A stretch of 64,000 bases of DNA, taken from assembly GCF_000372365.1 (NCBI RefSeq), contig NZ_AQUU01000004.1, positions 62,001 through 126,000 on the forward strand, given 5' to 3'. The position numbers and the translations under genes were made by a program. The DNA comes from Aggregatibacter actinomycetemcomitans DSM 8324 (GTDB taxonomy: Bacteria; Pseudomonadota; Gammaproteobacteria; Enterobacterales; Pasteurellaceae). Shown one piece after another: positions 1 to 9,479 of the stretch. The notes beneath the pieces were generated by a model. That model ran no database searches, was not told where the DNA came from, and was given only the letters and a program-made list of their open reading frames with translations. The stretch's first letter is position 1, and the number at the start of each line of letters is the position of its first letter.

Positions 1-178
1 AGAAATATCTTGCCAGATTTCTCAATTCATCATTATTCAATTTATTCTGTGCAAACGCCGACATTTCTTGTACACGTTCCGCGACCGAAAACGCCACATT
101 TTCCGCCGCTTGTACAGAAAAACCCAATAATCCCAATACTATCGCAAAATGTTTTAACTGTTTTTTCATCATATTCAT
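1..178 (-). CDS. Small exported protein, N-terminal part (cut by window edge)
   Basis: Only the first 59 codons are present; the gene runs off the left edge. The product starts MNMMKKQLKHF and has a clear Sec signal peptide: a lysine, then a hydrophobic stretch ending FSVQA|A. The visible mature part contains AENVAFSVAERVQEM and is polar. No haem, metal or lipobox motif is seen, so no function is given. The first ATG overlaps the stop of the upstream YwiC-like gene (ATGA), so the two are probably translationally coupled; internal ATGs at 172 and 169 are alternative starts. Confidence 0.55.
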   Translation of the reverse strand, partial: MNMMKKQLKHFAIVLGLLGFSVQAAENVAFSVAERVQEMSAFAQNKLNNDELRNLARYF

Positions 179-891
179 AACGTTGCATAAAGCAAATTGG
201 CAAAAAACAGCAGCGAAACGCCCATTTCGGTCAGCCCCACTTGTTTTACCGACATTTTTTTGTGCGGTAGCCAAATTGCACGAATTAACGACGGAACAAA
301 CGCCAGCGCCATTAAATACTGTTGTAACAAGATAAATCCGAGCACACAAAGCGCATGAAAACCGATAGATAACTTCAAATATAACGGATTTTTTCGCTCA
401 CGCATGACGGATTTGACATATAAGGTGGTACCGATAAAAAACAAGCTCGGATACAGCGCTACCAGCCAGATTTTGCCATCAAAAGTGCGGTCGGAAAAAT
501 AGTAGGATCCCATGCCCGCAATGGCAAAAATAATGATTCCCACCAGATCATTTAAAAAAGCACGCTCATCCTTTTTTTTCACATAATAAATATTTACCAA
601 CACTAACGGCATCATGGCGACCACAAAAAGCACCGTTCGCCAGTTATGCAATAACACCGGAATGGCAAAAATCACCGTGGCAAAGAAATAAATCCACGAC
701 CATTTTATGTACAGTTCTAAATTTCTGCCTTTGAACAAATTCAGAAACGGGTAAGTCATTAAATATAATGAAAACCATGCCAATAAAAAGAAAAGGTGCT
801 GCCAAATAGGGTGAGCAAGTAACATACCGTACAGAAATGGCATGAGTGCCATGACGATTGCGCCGTGCTGATTAGAAATCAATAGCGTCAT
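175..891 (-). CDS. YwiC-like integral membrane protein
   Basis: 238 aa, almost wholly hydrophobic, with about seven to eight membrane segments separated by short basic loops (VKKKDER, MRERKNP, PHKKMS). The opening STOP-free stretch with NQHGA at residues 7-11 and a G/M/P-rich first helix fits the YwiC-like family, whose biochemical role is unknown. It lies directly upstream of, and overlaps by 4 bp, a small secreted protein, so the pair is probably one operon. No strong Shine-Dalgarno sequence precedes the start. Family call is from general resemblance only. Confidence 0.6.
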   Translation of the reverse strand: MTLLISNQHGAIVMALMPFLYGMLLAHPIWQHLFFLLAWFSLYLMTYPFLNLFKGRNLELYIKWSWIYFFATVIFAIPVLLHNWRTVLFVVAMMPLVLVNIYYVKKKDERAFLNDLVGIIIFAIAGMGSYYFSDRTFDGKIWLVALYPSLFFIGTTLYVKSVMRERKNPLYLKLSIGFHALCVLGFILLQQYLMALAFVPSLIRAIWLPHKKMSVKQVGLTEMGVSLLFFANLLYATL

Positions 892-992
892 AATTGAGAC
901 TAGTTATCAGTTGAAAAGTTTAAGAATTTTAGAGGTTTTTCTGGAAGATTGATATAATCCTTACGAATTATTTTCATTACGGAGAAGAAATC

Positions 993-1346
993 ATGACACA
1001 AATTCAACGTATCGATACTCACGCCCGCCTTGCCGAACTGGTGATTTATCATGGTGTCGCTTATTTGGCAGGACAAGTTCCGGAAACCACCTTAGCACAG
1101 GATGCTTACGCCCAAACGCAAGAAGTGCTAAATCTCATCGACAAATTACTTGCCAAAGCCAATTCCCACAAAAGCCAAATTTTAAACGCGCAGATCTATC
1201 TTGCCGACATGCAGGATTATGCCCTGATGAATCAGGCATGGGACGAATGGGTTGATCCACAAAAGCCACCGGCGCGCGCCACTGTAGAAGCCAAACTGGC
1301 AGATCCTCGCTGGAAAGTGGAAATTGTGGTGACGTCGGCGGTTTAA
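993..1346 (+). CDS. RidA/YjgF family protein (YoaB subgroup)
   Basis: 117 aa, a full-length single-domain RidA-fold protein. The ending (RATVEAKLADPRWKVEI) and NAQIYLADMQDYALMNQAW are typical of the family, and the conserved arginine equivalent to the imine-binding Arg of RidA is present in PPARATVEA. Overall it is closer to E. coli YoaB than to canonical RidA. RidA proteins hydrolyse reactive enamine/imine intermediates; the YoaB subgroup has no settled substrate. A good ribosome-binding site (GGAGAAG) precedes the ATG. It stands alone, divergent from the YwiC-like gene. Confidence 0.85.
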   Translation: MTQIQRIDTHARLAELVIYHGVAYLAGQVPETTLAQDAYAQTQEVLNLIDKLLAKANSHKSQILNAQIYLADMQDYALMNQAWDEWVDPQKPPARATVEAKLADPRWKVEIVVTSAV

Positions 1347-1415
1347 CAATGCTATTCGGACCTAATATTTAGCCTTCATATTACAATTTATAACGCTTCA
1401 TTTTCTTTAATTTTT

Positions 1416-2934
1416 TTAAACAGTAACCAAATCCTGTTGCTGATTCTCTAAAATGAATGTTTTACATCGAGGGTTTTCTGCCAACCATGTCGAAATCATT
1501 GTTGGTGATTCTTTTGTTTTCATCAATAAATAATCATAATCCTTACAATTATCAAGGCTAATAATCCAATCTTTATTAACCACACCTGAACGACTTGATA
1601 TATTTGGCATTTTATTAGGTTTGAATCTAACTATTTGCGGTGAATAAACGGCAAAATCAAAATCGGACCACCCATGTTTTTGCGCCTGATACCAGCTACC
1701 AAAATGTAAATATTCTGTACTTGAAGTAAGCAATCCACTGGTTTCTGAAGATTGACTAAATAAAGTTAATATTCTTTTTTGAGACTGCATAGACTCTATT
1801 ATTTTCGAATATGCTCTCATATTTGGATCATTATTAAATTGAATATTATTATAATAGACTTTTCCCATTAATAAGAAAACAAATATAAAAAACATTAAAT
1901 TAAAGAAAATTATGTTACCGTTATTCTTTTTGATTGACCTTTTTTCAAAAATTAAATAATAAAAAGGAAGCATAAAAATGGAAAATCGTTCATATATAAA
2001 TGCTGTTTGATTAAGTGCATGAGGTAAACTAAACCAAAGAATGAGAAAACCGATAAAAGGAATATAACGTTTAATATCCTTAGTTAAGGTATAGCCCATA
2101 TAACTCGGTAAAATAAAAAAAACTATCCAAGCAACATTATATAATACGGCATAGTCCATATTCCAAGGATAGTAAATCAGTGTAAATACTTTATACCAAA
2201 AAGGTAGGAATACATAATTTTCAGAATAATCTTTAAATTGTAGTAAATCTGTTTTACCCAAATACCGAATTAATATTATTGCAAATAGCAGATAAGGGAG
2301 AGTAAATATTACCCCCCCCCCCGCTTTATAAGATTCTTGTCTAAAATGAATAGCTAAAAAATATCCATATGAAATAAAACAGAAGAATGAAAAAATTAAA
2401 ACATGGCTACAGTAAGATAAAATACCTAATAATACTATACCTATAAAATAACGATATTTCTTAGTTTCAAGCCAATTTTTATTTAGAAAGAAAAAATAAA
2501 ATACCGATAGGTATTGCTAAAAGAAATGTAACAAATCCCCATTGGAAAGCAAATCCAAAAAAGCTTGTTATCGCAGCCCATTCCAGAATACTTTCAGCTT
2601 GAAAGCTTTTTCTCAAAAGAAAAACCGCCCAAACATTAAATAGGAATATAAAAACCACCAACAGTTTAGAAGATGTAACAATATCCGTGAATTGATATAG
2701 CAACCACCAAACAAAATAGCCCGTTAAATAAGGAGTATCCCAATTCAGCTGAACTAAATCAGACCATTTACTCTGTTGTTTAAACAGATCATCTAACATA
2801 ACTACTTGGGCTGCATGCTGCGGCAAATCAACCATGGGTAAATATGGTGGATAAAATAAAAAAAGAACAGTAACAAGCAGAACCAGATAAAATAAATTTC
2901 TTTCATTATTAGTTAATAAGGTAAATATTTTCAT
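1416..2934 (-). pseudogene. GtrC-like membrane glycosyltransferase, frameshifted, with a G11 tract
   Basis: Reads as one ~505-aa polytopic membrane protein once a single extra base is removed. Frame 1 runs from the ATG at 2934 (MKIFTLLTNNERN) to a TAA at 2479. The frame shifted by +1 is open from about 2516 through an 11-G tract (2312-2322) into the long C-terminal part that stops at 1416. Dropping one T from the T6 run at 2491-2496 joins the halves as GILFFFLNKNWLETKK. About eight to ten membrane helices precede a soluble C-terminal domain. It starts 2 bp after a GtrB-like gene, so by context it should be the serotype-specific transferase of a gtr cassette. The acceptor is unknown. AT-rich relative to neighbours. 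Confidence 0.6.
2312..2322. repeat. Poly-C/poly-G tract of 11, inside the gtrC-like gene
   Basis: Eleven consecutive C on the plus strand (G11 in the coding sense) in an otherwise AT-rich gene. At this length the tract is in frame with the downstream reading frame (AAA GCG GGG GGG GGG GTA ATA). Homopolymers of this length in surface-glycosylation genes are classic slipped-strand phase-variation switches. Confidence 0.8.
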
Positions 2935-2936
2935 TA

Positions 2937-3889
2937 TTATAATTCTTTCTCTATTATATATTTAGGTCTATCTTTGACTTCATCGAATATTTTACTAATA
3001 TAGATACCTATAATACCTAAAGTAAAAAGTTGCACACCGCCTAAAAAATACATAGGCACAACAGTAGACGCCCATCCGGGTACTATACCACTGCCAAAAA
3101 TTTTTATAATTAGTGCCCATCCTCCCATTGCCAGTGAAATTAAACTAACAATAATACCTAACCATAATATAAATAATAAAGGAATTGCACTAAATCCACA
3201 TATCCCATCTATGGCTAAACGCATCATACGAGGAATGCTATATTTACTAAATCCGGCGATCCTTTCTTCACGTGCATAATAAACTGTAGTACTTGAAAAT
3301 CCTAAAAGTGGAACAATACCGCGAAGAAATAAATTACTTTCCCTAAAACATTCCAAAGCAAACAAAGCTCTAGCACTCATTAGACGATAATCTGCATGGT
3401 TAGGAACAACGTTAATATTCATCTTTTTTAAAATGTTATAATATAATAAAGCAAAATTCCGTTTTAATAAGCTGTCTTTTGCACGCCTATTTCTCACAGC
3501 ATATACAATTTCATAACCAGAAAAATATTTTTCTAACATCTCCTCTAAAGTACCGGGATCATCTTGTAAATCGCAGTCCATAGTAATACAAATATCTGTT
3601 TTTAACTGTTTAGCTGAAAACATCATTCCTGCCAACAAGGCATTTTGGTGCCCAAAATTGCGGGTTAACTTTAATGCTTTGATTTGCTGATATTGCTTAA
3701 CCAGCATTTCTATTTCCAGCCAGGTATTATCTTTTGAACCATCATCAATCAGCAATAACTTACTATTCTTATAATTCTCTTATTATTTATTAAATTTAAT
3801 AAGTGATTAAGAATAATCGGTATGGATTTAGATAAAACAGACTGTTCGTTATAACAAGGCAAAACAATTGTAAGTATAGGTTCCGACAT
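2937..3889 (-). pseudogene. GtrB-like bactoprenyl-phosphate glycosyltransferase (GT2), frameshifted
   Basis: From the ATG at 3889 (AAGG ribosome-binding site just upstream) the first ~43 codons encode the GT2 start (MSEPILTIVLPCYNEQS) but then hit a TGA. The rest continues in another frame from about 3770. Restoring one base near 3775 (ATAAG to ATAAAG) gives a 317-aa protein reading RIIKNSKLLLIDDGSKD. Motifs: DDGSKD and CDLQDDP for nucleotide-sugar and metal binding, and two C-terminal membrane hairpins, as in GtrB/ArnC-like enzymes that charge undecaprenyl phosphate with a sugar. The following gene starts 2 bp after its stop. No GtrA flippase is seen in the window. Confidence 0.75.
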
Positions 3890-4032
3890 AAAAGCCTTCA
3901 TCATTTGGAAAAAATATTTAAAAATTATGATATAAACAGATAGTAATTATATCTAATGACAGGATAAGTATAGAAGTGAATAACTGTAAAGTACAGTAAA
4001 ACACCAAAGAAAGATAATAAATAGAATGGATT

Positions 4033-4926
4033 CTATTTATCTGCTATTAGCTCCGCCTCCAGCAACAACGGCGCATGGTCGGAGCTTTCCGTTGGTTCTG
4101 TAGTGGCGTTGATGACATTTAATCCGCGAATAAAAATATGATCCAGCGGGTTACCCAAAAAGCGCAGACGATGATCTTGCGGAAAAGTCACCTCTTGTAA
4201 ACCATATTCCGTAATTAACTCATGAATACGCGACATACGGTAACTGCTCCAAGAATTAAAATCCCCGGCGAAAATTAACGGTCCCTGATGGTGGGAAATA
4301 AGTTGCATGAGCGTGCGTAGTTGCTCGCCGTATGCGGTGGGGTTTAATTCAAAATTAATTAAATGCACGTTGACTAATAAGAGATTTTTTCCTCCCGCCA
4401 GAGGCAGACTCATGGCGGCGCCGACTTTCGGAATGCGGATCCAGGGTTCCGGTTTTGAACCGGCGCAATAAAAGTGCGGTGGAAATTTTGAGAGAATTTC
4501 AACGCCCGATTGCTGCTGTAAATAAGCAAAGGCAGAGGCATAAAGTGCGGTCGGAAATTGCGCTGAATATTGCGTCGCCAGATGTTGCGTATTTAACACC
4601 TCTTGCAGCAACACAAAGTCGCGCCCTTTGGCAAAACGGGAAAGCGCCTGCTGCCAACCGGCATCCTGCCCTTTGTGCAAATTCCAAACGAGTAAACGGA
4701 ATCTATTTTGTGTCATTTCTTGCGGTTTTTGCGCCGCTTGGTAACAGGTTAAATCTTCGTGTTTTGCGAGCGGTTGGTAAGTCAGCTTGGAAGCACCGGA
4801 AAAATGGATTTTGACCGGCAAAAAAATCTCGATGCTGTAAAAAAGATAGGCAGCAACGCCTACTGCGACTATGCCAAATAAAGCGAGAAATTTGCGAATA
4901 AAATGCGTCGTTTTCTTTGCCATCAT
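4033..4926 (-). CDS. YafD-like endonuclease/exonuclease/phosphatase family protein
   Basis: 297 aa. One N-terminal membrane anchor (residues ~12-32) is followed by an EEP-fold domain with its usual motif order: LLVWNLHKG, LLQEV (catalytic Glu), VNVHLINF, AGDFNSWS (Asp/Asn), LDHIFIRG and SSDHAPL (catalytic His). All key residues are present, so it should be an active metal-dependent phosphoesterase, but the substrate (nucleic acid or lipid) is not known. It overlaps the dnaX stop by one base (TAATG), which suggests translational coupling at the end of the apt-dnaX run. Confidence 0.8.
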   Translation of the reverse strand: MMAKKTTHFIRKFLALFGIVAVGVAAYLFYSIEIFLPVKIHFSGASKLTYQPLAKHEDLTCYQAAQKPQEMTQNRFRLLVWNLHKGQDAGWQQALSRFAKGRDFVLLQEVLNTQHLATQYSAQFPTALYASAFAYLQQQSGVEILSKFPPHFYCAGSKPEPWIRIPKVGAAMSLPLAGGKNLLLVNVHLINFELNPTAYGEQLRTLMQLISHHQGPLIFAGDFNSWSSYRMSRIHELITEYGLQEVTFPQDHRLRFLGNPLDHIFIRGLNVINATTEPTESSDHAPLLLEAELIADK

Positions 4927-6971
4927 TACACCGGACGAATACTTTTCACATCAACCTGACAATCAAATTCACGCTCCAATAGTTGCAACTTTTCATCTTG
5001 CAACAAATCCTGTTTCGCCTGCTCACGCAATTGAGCATAGGTTTTACGGCGATAATCCGTCGGCGTCAGATATTGTTCGTCGTCGTTAATTTCCACGGTC
5101 AGTGCAATTTCTTTCTGTAACACCACTGAAAGTGCCTGTTGTAACAGCTTCCGATGCTTATCATGATTTAAATGCCCGTGGCTGGAACGCACACCAAGTT
5201 TAAACTCCGCGTCATTTTCCTGCCAAATGAAGGTATTTAAGGCGAACTCTTTGGTGAGATTTTCTACACCGCTTTGCTCAATCAGCTGCGCCCAGCGATC
5301 TTGCGTTTGAGTTAAATTGACGATTTTTTGCTGTAATTCAGGAGTGATGTCCTGCAAAATGGCGGCTTTGATTTCGGAGGGCTTAGGGCCTTGCTCAATA
5401 TTGGCAAGCTCGGGGTTGCTCCACTCCCAACGATAATCCTCGCCTAACAACACATCCGCATCAGTTTCGTCGCTATCAGATTCACTCTGATTTTCTACCG
5501 CACTTTGGGCGTCAGAATGCGTGGTTGCATGGGAAAGTGCGGTCAGTTTTTCCGATGAATGTTGTGCTAAGCGTTCAGACTTTTTTTTTTCTTGAGAGGG
5601 CGTACTCGGCATGGCATCCAGCTGCTCCAGCCCGTTTAAGGCGTCCAGCACGGGGGAATTGACTAACGCCTCTGTCGATTGCGCAGGTTGTGCTTTTTCC
5701 ATTTGAGTCGGCGCATTATCCGCCACCGATTTTTTACGGCTTTGATAATTGGCTTTGATCGCCTGTGAAACCACCGGCATTTCAATCGCGGGGGCGGTAG
5801 ATTGCAATGGAGATTTAACGGGATTTTCCACCGCACTTTGTTGGCTTAACGGAGGATTGAATTCGTTCTGTTCTGCATTCGCAAAATCCCCCATTAATTT
5901 CGGGTGAAACGCCAACGCACGCAATAACACCATTTCAGCGCCCATACGCGCCGTTGGTGCGGCACTTAATTCTTTACGACCGGTGACAACGACCTGGTAG
6001 AAAAATTGAACGTCCTGAGGCGCAATATGTTTGGCTAAAAAGCCGATTTGACTGCTTTCATCCAAGGCAGCCTGCGGCAAGAGTTGTTGCATGGCGATTT
6101 TGTGCAAGTTTTCCGCCACTTCACGTAACAATTCATCCCAATCGCCGGCTTTATCCGCCACAGCATTCACTGCCTGCATCAGTTTTTCGCCGTTACCTTG
6201 CTGTAACGCATAAATCATCTCAATGGCTTGACTTTCATCCAGTAAACCGAGCATATCGTTAACGATATTGAGCGTAACATTGCCGTTGCTCATGGCTATC
6301 GCTTGATCGGTGAGGCTTAAACTGTCGCGAATACTGCCCTGCGCGGCGTTGGCAAGTTTATCTAACGCCAAGGATTCAAAAGGGATCTGTTCCTGATTGA
6401 GAATATACGCCAAATAGTCAGCGATTTGTGATTGCTCCAGGGCTTTCAAATGGAACTGCATACAACGGGATAAAATCGTTACCGGCAATTTATGCGGATC
6501 CGTGGTGGCGAGCAGGAATTTGACGTATTCCGGCGGCTCTTCCAGGGTTTTCAGCAACGCATTGAAAGAATGGCGGGAAAGCATGTGTACTTCATCGATA
6601 AGATACACTTTATAGCGCCCCAACACCGGTTTATATTGCACGTTATCCAGCAATTCACGGGTGTCTTCCACTTTGGTTCGGGACGCCGCATCGATTTCGA
6701 TCAAATCAATAAAGTTGCCTTTTTCGATGGCGTTGCAATGCTCGCACACGCCACAGGGTTCGGCGGTGACACCGCTGACACAATTAAGCCCTTTGGCGAA
6801 TAAACGGGCGATGGAAGTTTTCCCCACGCCGCGCGTGCCAGAAAACAAATAGGCATGATGCAGACGATTTTCACGCAAACCGTTAGCAAGTGCGGTCAAA
6901 ATATGTTGCTGCCCCACAACGTCAGCAAAGGTTTTCGGACGCCATTTTCTTGCTAATACCTGATAACTCAT
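4926..6971 (-). CDS. dnaX: DNA polymerase III subunit gamma/tau
   Basis: 681 aa clamp-loader ATPase. Walker A GTRGVGKTS near residue 50, a four-cysteine zinc site (C64, C73, C76, C79 region; CVSG...CGVCEHC), Walker B LIDEVHML, SRC sensor/arginine finger (LSRCMQFHL), then the lid and collar domains to ~370. A low-complexity linker rich in Ser/Ala/Gln and uptake sequences follows, and then the tau-specific C-terminus that binds polymerase and DnaB. A slippery A10 run at codons ~461-464 should yield the shorter gamma form (separate entry). It follows apt by 32 bp, an order known from E. coli, and overlaps the next gene by one base. Confidence 0.97.
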   Translation of the reverse strand: MSYQVLARKWRPKTFADVVGQQHILTALANGLRENRLHHAYLFSGTRGVGKTSIARLFAKGLNCVSGVTAEPCGVCEHCNAIEKGNFIDLIEIDAASRTKVEDTRELLDNVQYKPVLGRYKVYLIDEVHMLSRHSFNALLKTLEEPPEYVKFLLATTDPHKLPVTILSRCMQFHLKALEQSQIADYLAYILNQEQIPFESLALDKLANAAQGSIRDSLSLTDQAIAMSNGNVTLNIVNDMLGLLDESQAIEMIYALQQGNGEKLMQAVNAVADKAGDWDELLREVAENLHKIAMQQLLPQAALDESSQIGFLAKHIAPQDVQFFYQVVVTGRKELSAAPTARMGAEMVLLRALAFHPKLMGDFANAEQNEFNPPLSQQSAVENPVKSPLQSTAPAIEMPVVSQAIKANYQSRKKSVADNAPTQMEKAQPAQSTEALVNSPVLDALNGLEQLDAMPSTPSQEKKKSERLAQHSSEKLTALSHATTHSDAQSAVENQSESDSDETDADVLLGEDYRWEWSNPELANIEQGPKPSEIKAAILQDITPELQQKIVNLTQTQDRWAQLIEQSGVENLTKEFALNTFIWQENDAEFKLGVRSSHGHLNHDKHRKLLQQALSVVLQKEIALTVEINDDEQYLTPTDYRRKTYAQLREQAKQDLLQDEKLQLLEREFDCQVDVKSIRPV
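5575..5591 (-). promoter_or_regulatory. Programmed -1 frameshift signal in dnaX (gamma production)
   Basis: The coding strand reads GAA AAA AAA AAG TCT GAA. Slipping back one base on the A run gives AAA GTC TGA, an immediate stop (TGA at 5577-5575), so a gamma-like product of about 465 residues would end after one new residue (Val). E. coli dnaX uses the related A-AAA-AAG site with a TGA soon after in the -1 frame. Longer A runs, as here, can also act by RNA-polymerase slippage, as in Thermus dnaX. I do not see an obvious stimulating hairpin directly downstream. Confidence 0.7.
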
Positions 6972-7003
6972 ACTATATTTTCCCGCTTGCCTAATCTGAA
7001 AAA

Positions 7004-7546
7004 TTAATGACCGGCGAAATTAACCAAGGTATAAGGTTCCACGCCCAATCCAAGTAAACGCTGTTCGCCACCCAATTCCGATAAATTAATCACGAACGCG
7101 GCGTGCTTCACTTCACCGCCAAGACGTTGCACTAATTTAACGGTGGCTTCAACAGTGCCGCCGGTCGCCAACAAATCATCAATCACTAAGACATTATCAC
7201 GTTGTTGAATGGAATCCGTGTGAATTTCCAAAGTGTCTTGCCCATATTCCAATTCGTAAGATTGTGCGATGGTCTCACGGGGTAATTTGCCCGGCTTGCG
7301 CACCAACACGAAAGGCACATTTAACGCCAACGCCACCGGCGCGCCGAAAATAAAACCGCGGGATTCGGTACCGATCACTTTATTAATCCCTTTGTCTTTG
7401 CAATGTTGCACGATGAGATCGATAGCCGCATGAAATGCCGCCGGGTTTTCTACCAGGCTGGTAATGTCACGAAAAATGATGCCCGGTTTCGGATAATCGG
7501 GAATGGATTTAATTGAAGAAGCGATAAGTGCAAGTTGTTTTTCCAT
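7004..7546 (-). CDS. apt: Adenine phosphoribosyltransferase
   Basis: 180 aa; makes AMP from adenine and PRPP in purine salvage. The PRPP-binding loop is [13 protein letters not shown], and the family signatures [21 protein letters not shown] and [12 protein letters not shown] are all present. The ATG at 7546 ([11 protein letters not shown]) is chosen: it has an AGGT ribosome-binding site and gives the usual length of 180. An in-frame ATG at 7615 would add 23 unrelated residues. Uptake sequence cores lie just upstream. dnaX follows in the same direction. Confidence 0.95.
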   Translation of the reverse strand: MEKQLALIASSIKSIPDYPKPGIIFRDITSLVENPAAFHAAIDLIVQHCKDKGINKVIGTESRGFIFGAPVALALNVPFVLVRKPGKLPRETIAQSYELEYGQDTLEIHTDSIQQRDNVLVIDDLLATGGTVEATVKLVQRLGGEVKHAAFVINLSELGGEQRLLGLGVEPYTLVNFAGH

Positions 7547-7636
7547 TTTTTTACCTAAAAGTGCGGTTGTTTTTTTGCACGGATTAAAATTATAAATCGG
7601 CGCGCATATTATCATAAATCGACGGATTGCCGAACA

Positions 7637-8593
7637 TTAATCATAAAGATCTTCACCATTTTTTCGGGTGCGCAGCAGCTGTAAAATCCACACATATTGC
7701 GCCGGCGTTTCAGTGACAAAACTTTCAATTTCTGCATTCATGGCGCGTGCACATTGTTCCGGATCATCACTTAATGCCATGGCGAGATGAATTTCCATCT
7801 GGTATTTGCCGGCCTCTGCGTTGTAGCGCGGAAACATGGGAATCACCACCGCTTTTGCCAGTTTCGCCATTTTATTAATACCCGGCAATGTAGCTTTGTA
7901 GGTGGCGAAGAAATCCACATACACACTCTGCTCTTCGCCAAAATCTTCATCCGGCAAATAATAGCCCATTTGCCCCTGCTTAATGTGGTTCAAAAACGGT
8001 TTAATACCATTTTGGCGGGCGTGCATTTTGCCGCCGAAACGCTGTCGGGTGATAGTCCAAAGCCAGTCCACCAGAGGATTGCGGTGCGGGTTATACATGG
8101 ACGTCATGGGAATGCCGTGGGTGTGCAAAATAATCCCCGACGCATCAATCGCCCAACCGTGCGGCACCAGCAAAATCACGTTTTTACCCTGTTCTTTTGC
8201 CTGTTTAATATGTTCAATGCCGATAAATTCACTGCGTTTTTGCAAATGTTTTTTTGAACGCACGGCAACTTCACCGATGCCCAACATCACTTGCGCCAAC
8301 ACGGCGAACATTTCATCAATCACCTTCTCACGATGCTGTTCCGACCATTGCGGAAAGCAACATTGCAAATTAATTTGCGCCCGTTTACGTTGTTTTTTCG
8401 CTTTATGCCCGATAAACACACCGAGTTTCGCCGCCAGCTTATCGCGCAAGCGAAAAGGGATAAAGCCGAGCAAAAGCAGTACCAAAATACCGCACCAAAT
8501 GCCCCAGTATTTCGGCTTTAAATACGACCATGAGAAACGTGGCTCATAGCCGACACGCGCCGTTAAACGGACGTTTTGTTGAGAATCTGTCAT
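7637..8593 (-). CDS. lpxM: Late lipid A acyltransferase (LpxM/MsbB type)
   Basis: 318 aa, LpxL/LpxM/LpxP family. One N-terminal membrane anchor (GIWCGILVLLLLGFIPF) is followed by the acyltransferase domain with the catalytic HX4D motif VPHGWAIDASG, then DEDFGEEQSVYVDFF, which is conserved in the family. It adds a secondary acyl chain to Kdo2-lipid IVA at the inner membrane. Family membership is certain. The LpxM rather than LpxL call rests on the length and on placement next to yfcA-mepA-aroC, which matches the msbB locus of Haemophilus influenzae. Confidence 0.88.
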   Translation of the reverse strand: MTDSQQNVRLTARVGYEPRFSWSYLKPKYWGIWCGILVLLLLGFIPFRLRDKLAAKLGVFIGHKAKKQRKRAQINLQCCFPQWSEQHREKVIDEMFAVLAQVMLGIGEVAVRSKKHLQKRSEFIGIEHIKQAKEQGKNVILLVPHGWAIDASGIILHTHGIPMTSMYNPHRNPLVDWLWTITRQRFGGKMHARQNGIKPFLNHIKQGQMGYYLPDEDFGEEQSVYVDFFATYKATLPGINKMAKLAKAVVIPMFPRYNAEAGKYQMEIHLAMALSDDPEQCARAMNAEIESFVTETPAQYVWILQLLRTRKNGEDLYD

Positions 8594-8622
8594 TTATCGT
8601 TCTTCGTTCAGTTTTAAGAATT

Positions 8623-8656
8623 AGGACACGCGTTAGAAAACGCACGCCATCAGGAC
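8623..8656. repeat. Dispersed GCGTTAGNAAACGC hairpin repeat, copy 1
   Basis: Between lpxM and the TauE/SafE gene lies CACGCGTTAGAAAACGC followed by ACGCCATCA. A near-identical stretch (CACGCGTTAGGAAACGC, then GCGCCATCA) occurs at about 59085-59111. The GCGTT/AACGC arms form a short hairpin. This looks like a small intergenic repeat family; its origin is not known to me. Confidence 0.5.
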
Positions 8657-8708
8657 GCCATCGGAATTCATAAAAAAACAATCAAAAAATTGACCGCACT
8701 CTATGCCG

Positions 8709-9476
8709 TTAAAAGTCAAACCAACCTTGATCAAACGCCATTTTCACCGTCATGATAAAGGACATTACGACCACCATAGGGCGAATCAACGTTTTTCCTT
8801 TGGTCATCACCATTTTGGCGCCTAAGTTGGCGCCGATGAACTGCCCTGCCAGCATAATCAAGCCCACTGTCCATAAAATTTGTCCGCCGATTAAGAAGAA
8901 AATCAAGGAAGCCAGATTAGAGGTAAAATTCATCACTTTGGCATGGGCAGTGGCTTTTGCCAGATTAAAGCCAAGTAATGTCACGCAAGCCAAGCTCATG
9001 ATGGAACCGGTACCGGGGCCGAAAAAGCCGTCATAAAAGCCCATAAACGTACCGATACAAAATGCAAAAATCGGGTAAGAAAGACGCTGTTTGCGATCTT
9101 CGTCGCCGAGTTTAGGGGTGACCAAAAAATAGATACCGATAGCCAAAATCAAAAACGGGAGAATTTTCTTGATCAAAGACGCGTCAATTAATTGAATTAA
9201 AATGGTGCCGGCAACAGATCCGAGGAAGATCATCAACAAAATCAACCAAACTTCCGAAAATTTAACCGCTCTTTGACGCAGAAAATAAAGGCTGGCAGAA
9301 AAGGAACCGCCACAGGCTTGTAGTTTATTGGTACCGAGCGCAACCGCCGGCGGAAGCCCTGTCATCAGTAACGCGGGGATGGTGATTAAACCGCCGCCAC
9401 CGGCAATGGCGTCAATAAAACCGGCAATAAAGGCAACAGCAAATAAAATGGCTAAAATATCAAGTCCGAATTCCAT
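8709..9476 (-). CDS. yfcA: TauE/SafE (TSUP) family membrane transporter, YfcA-like
   Basis: 255 aa with about eight membrane segments and two internally related halves. The glycine-rich GFIDAIAGGGGLITIPALL at the first helix and GFYDGFFGPGTGS in the second half are the family's duplicated signature. TSUP proteins are thought to export sulfur-containing or organic anions; this member's substrate is unknown. It begins 3 bp after the mepA stop, and the aroC-mepA-yfcA order is also that of E. coli. Confidence 0.88.
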   Translation of the reverse strand: MEFGLDILAILFAVAFIAGFIDAIAGGGGLITIPALLMTGLPPAVALGTNKLQACGGSFSASLYFLRQRAVKFSEVWLILLMIFLGSVAGTILIQLIDASLIKKILPFLILAIGIYFLVTPKLGDEDRKQRLSYPIFAFCIGTFMGFYDGFFGPGTGSIMSLACVTLLGFNLAKATAHAKVMNFTSNLASLIFFLIGGQILWTVGLIMLAGQFIGANLGAKMVMTKGKTLIRPMVVVMSFIMTVKMAFDQGWFDF

Positions 9477-9479
9477 ACA

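Noticed and set aside
5581-5590. A10 run in dnaX as a phase-variation tract
   Set aside because: dnaX is essential, and an A-run with immediate -1 stop matches the known gamma/tau mechanism better.
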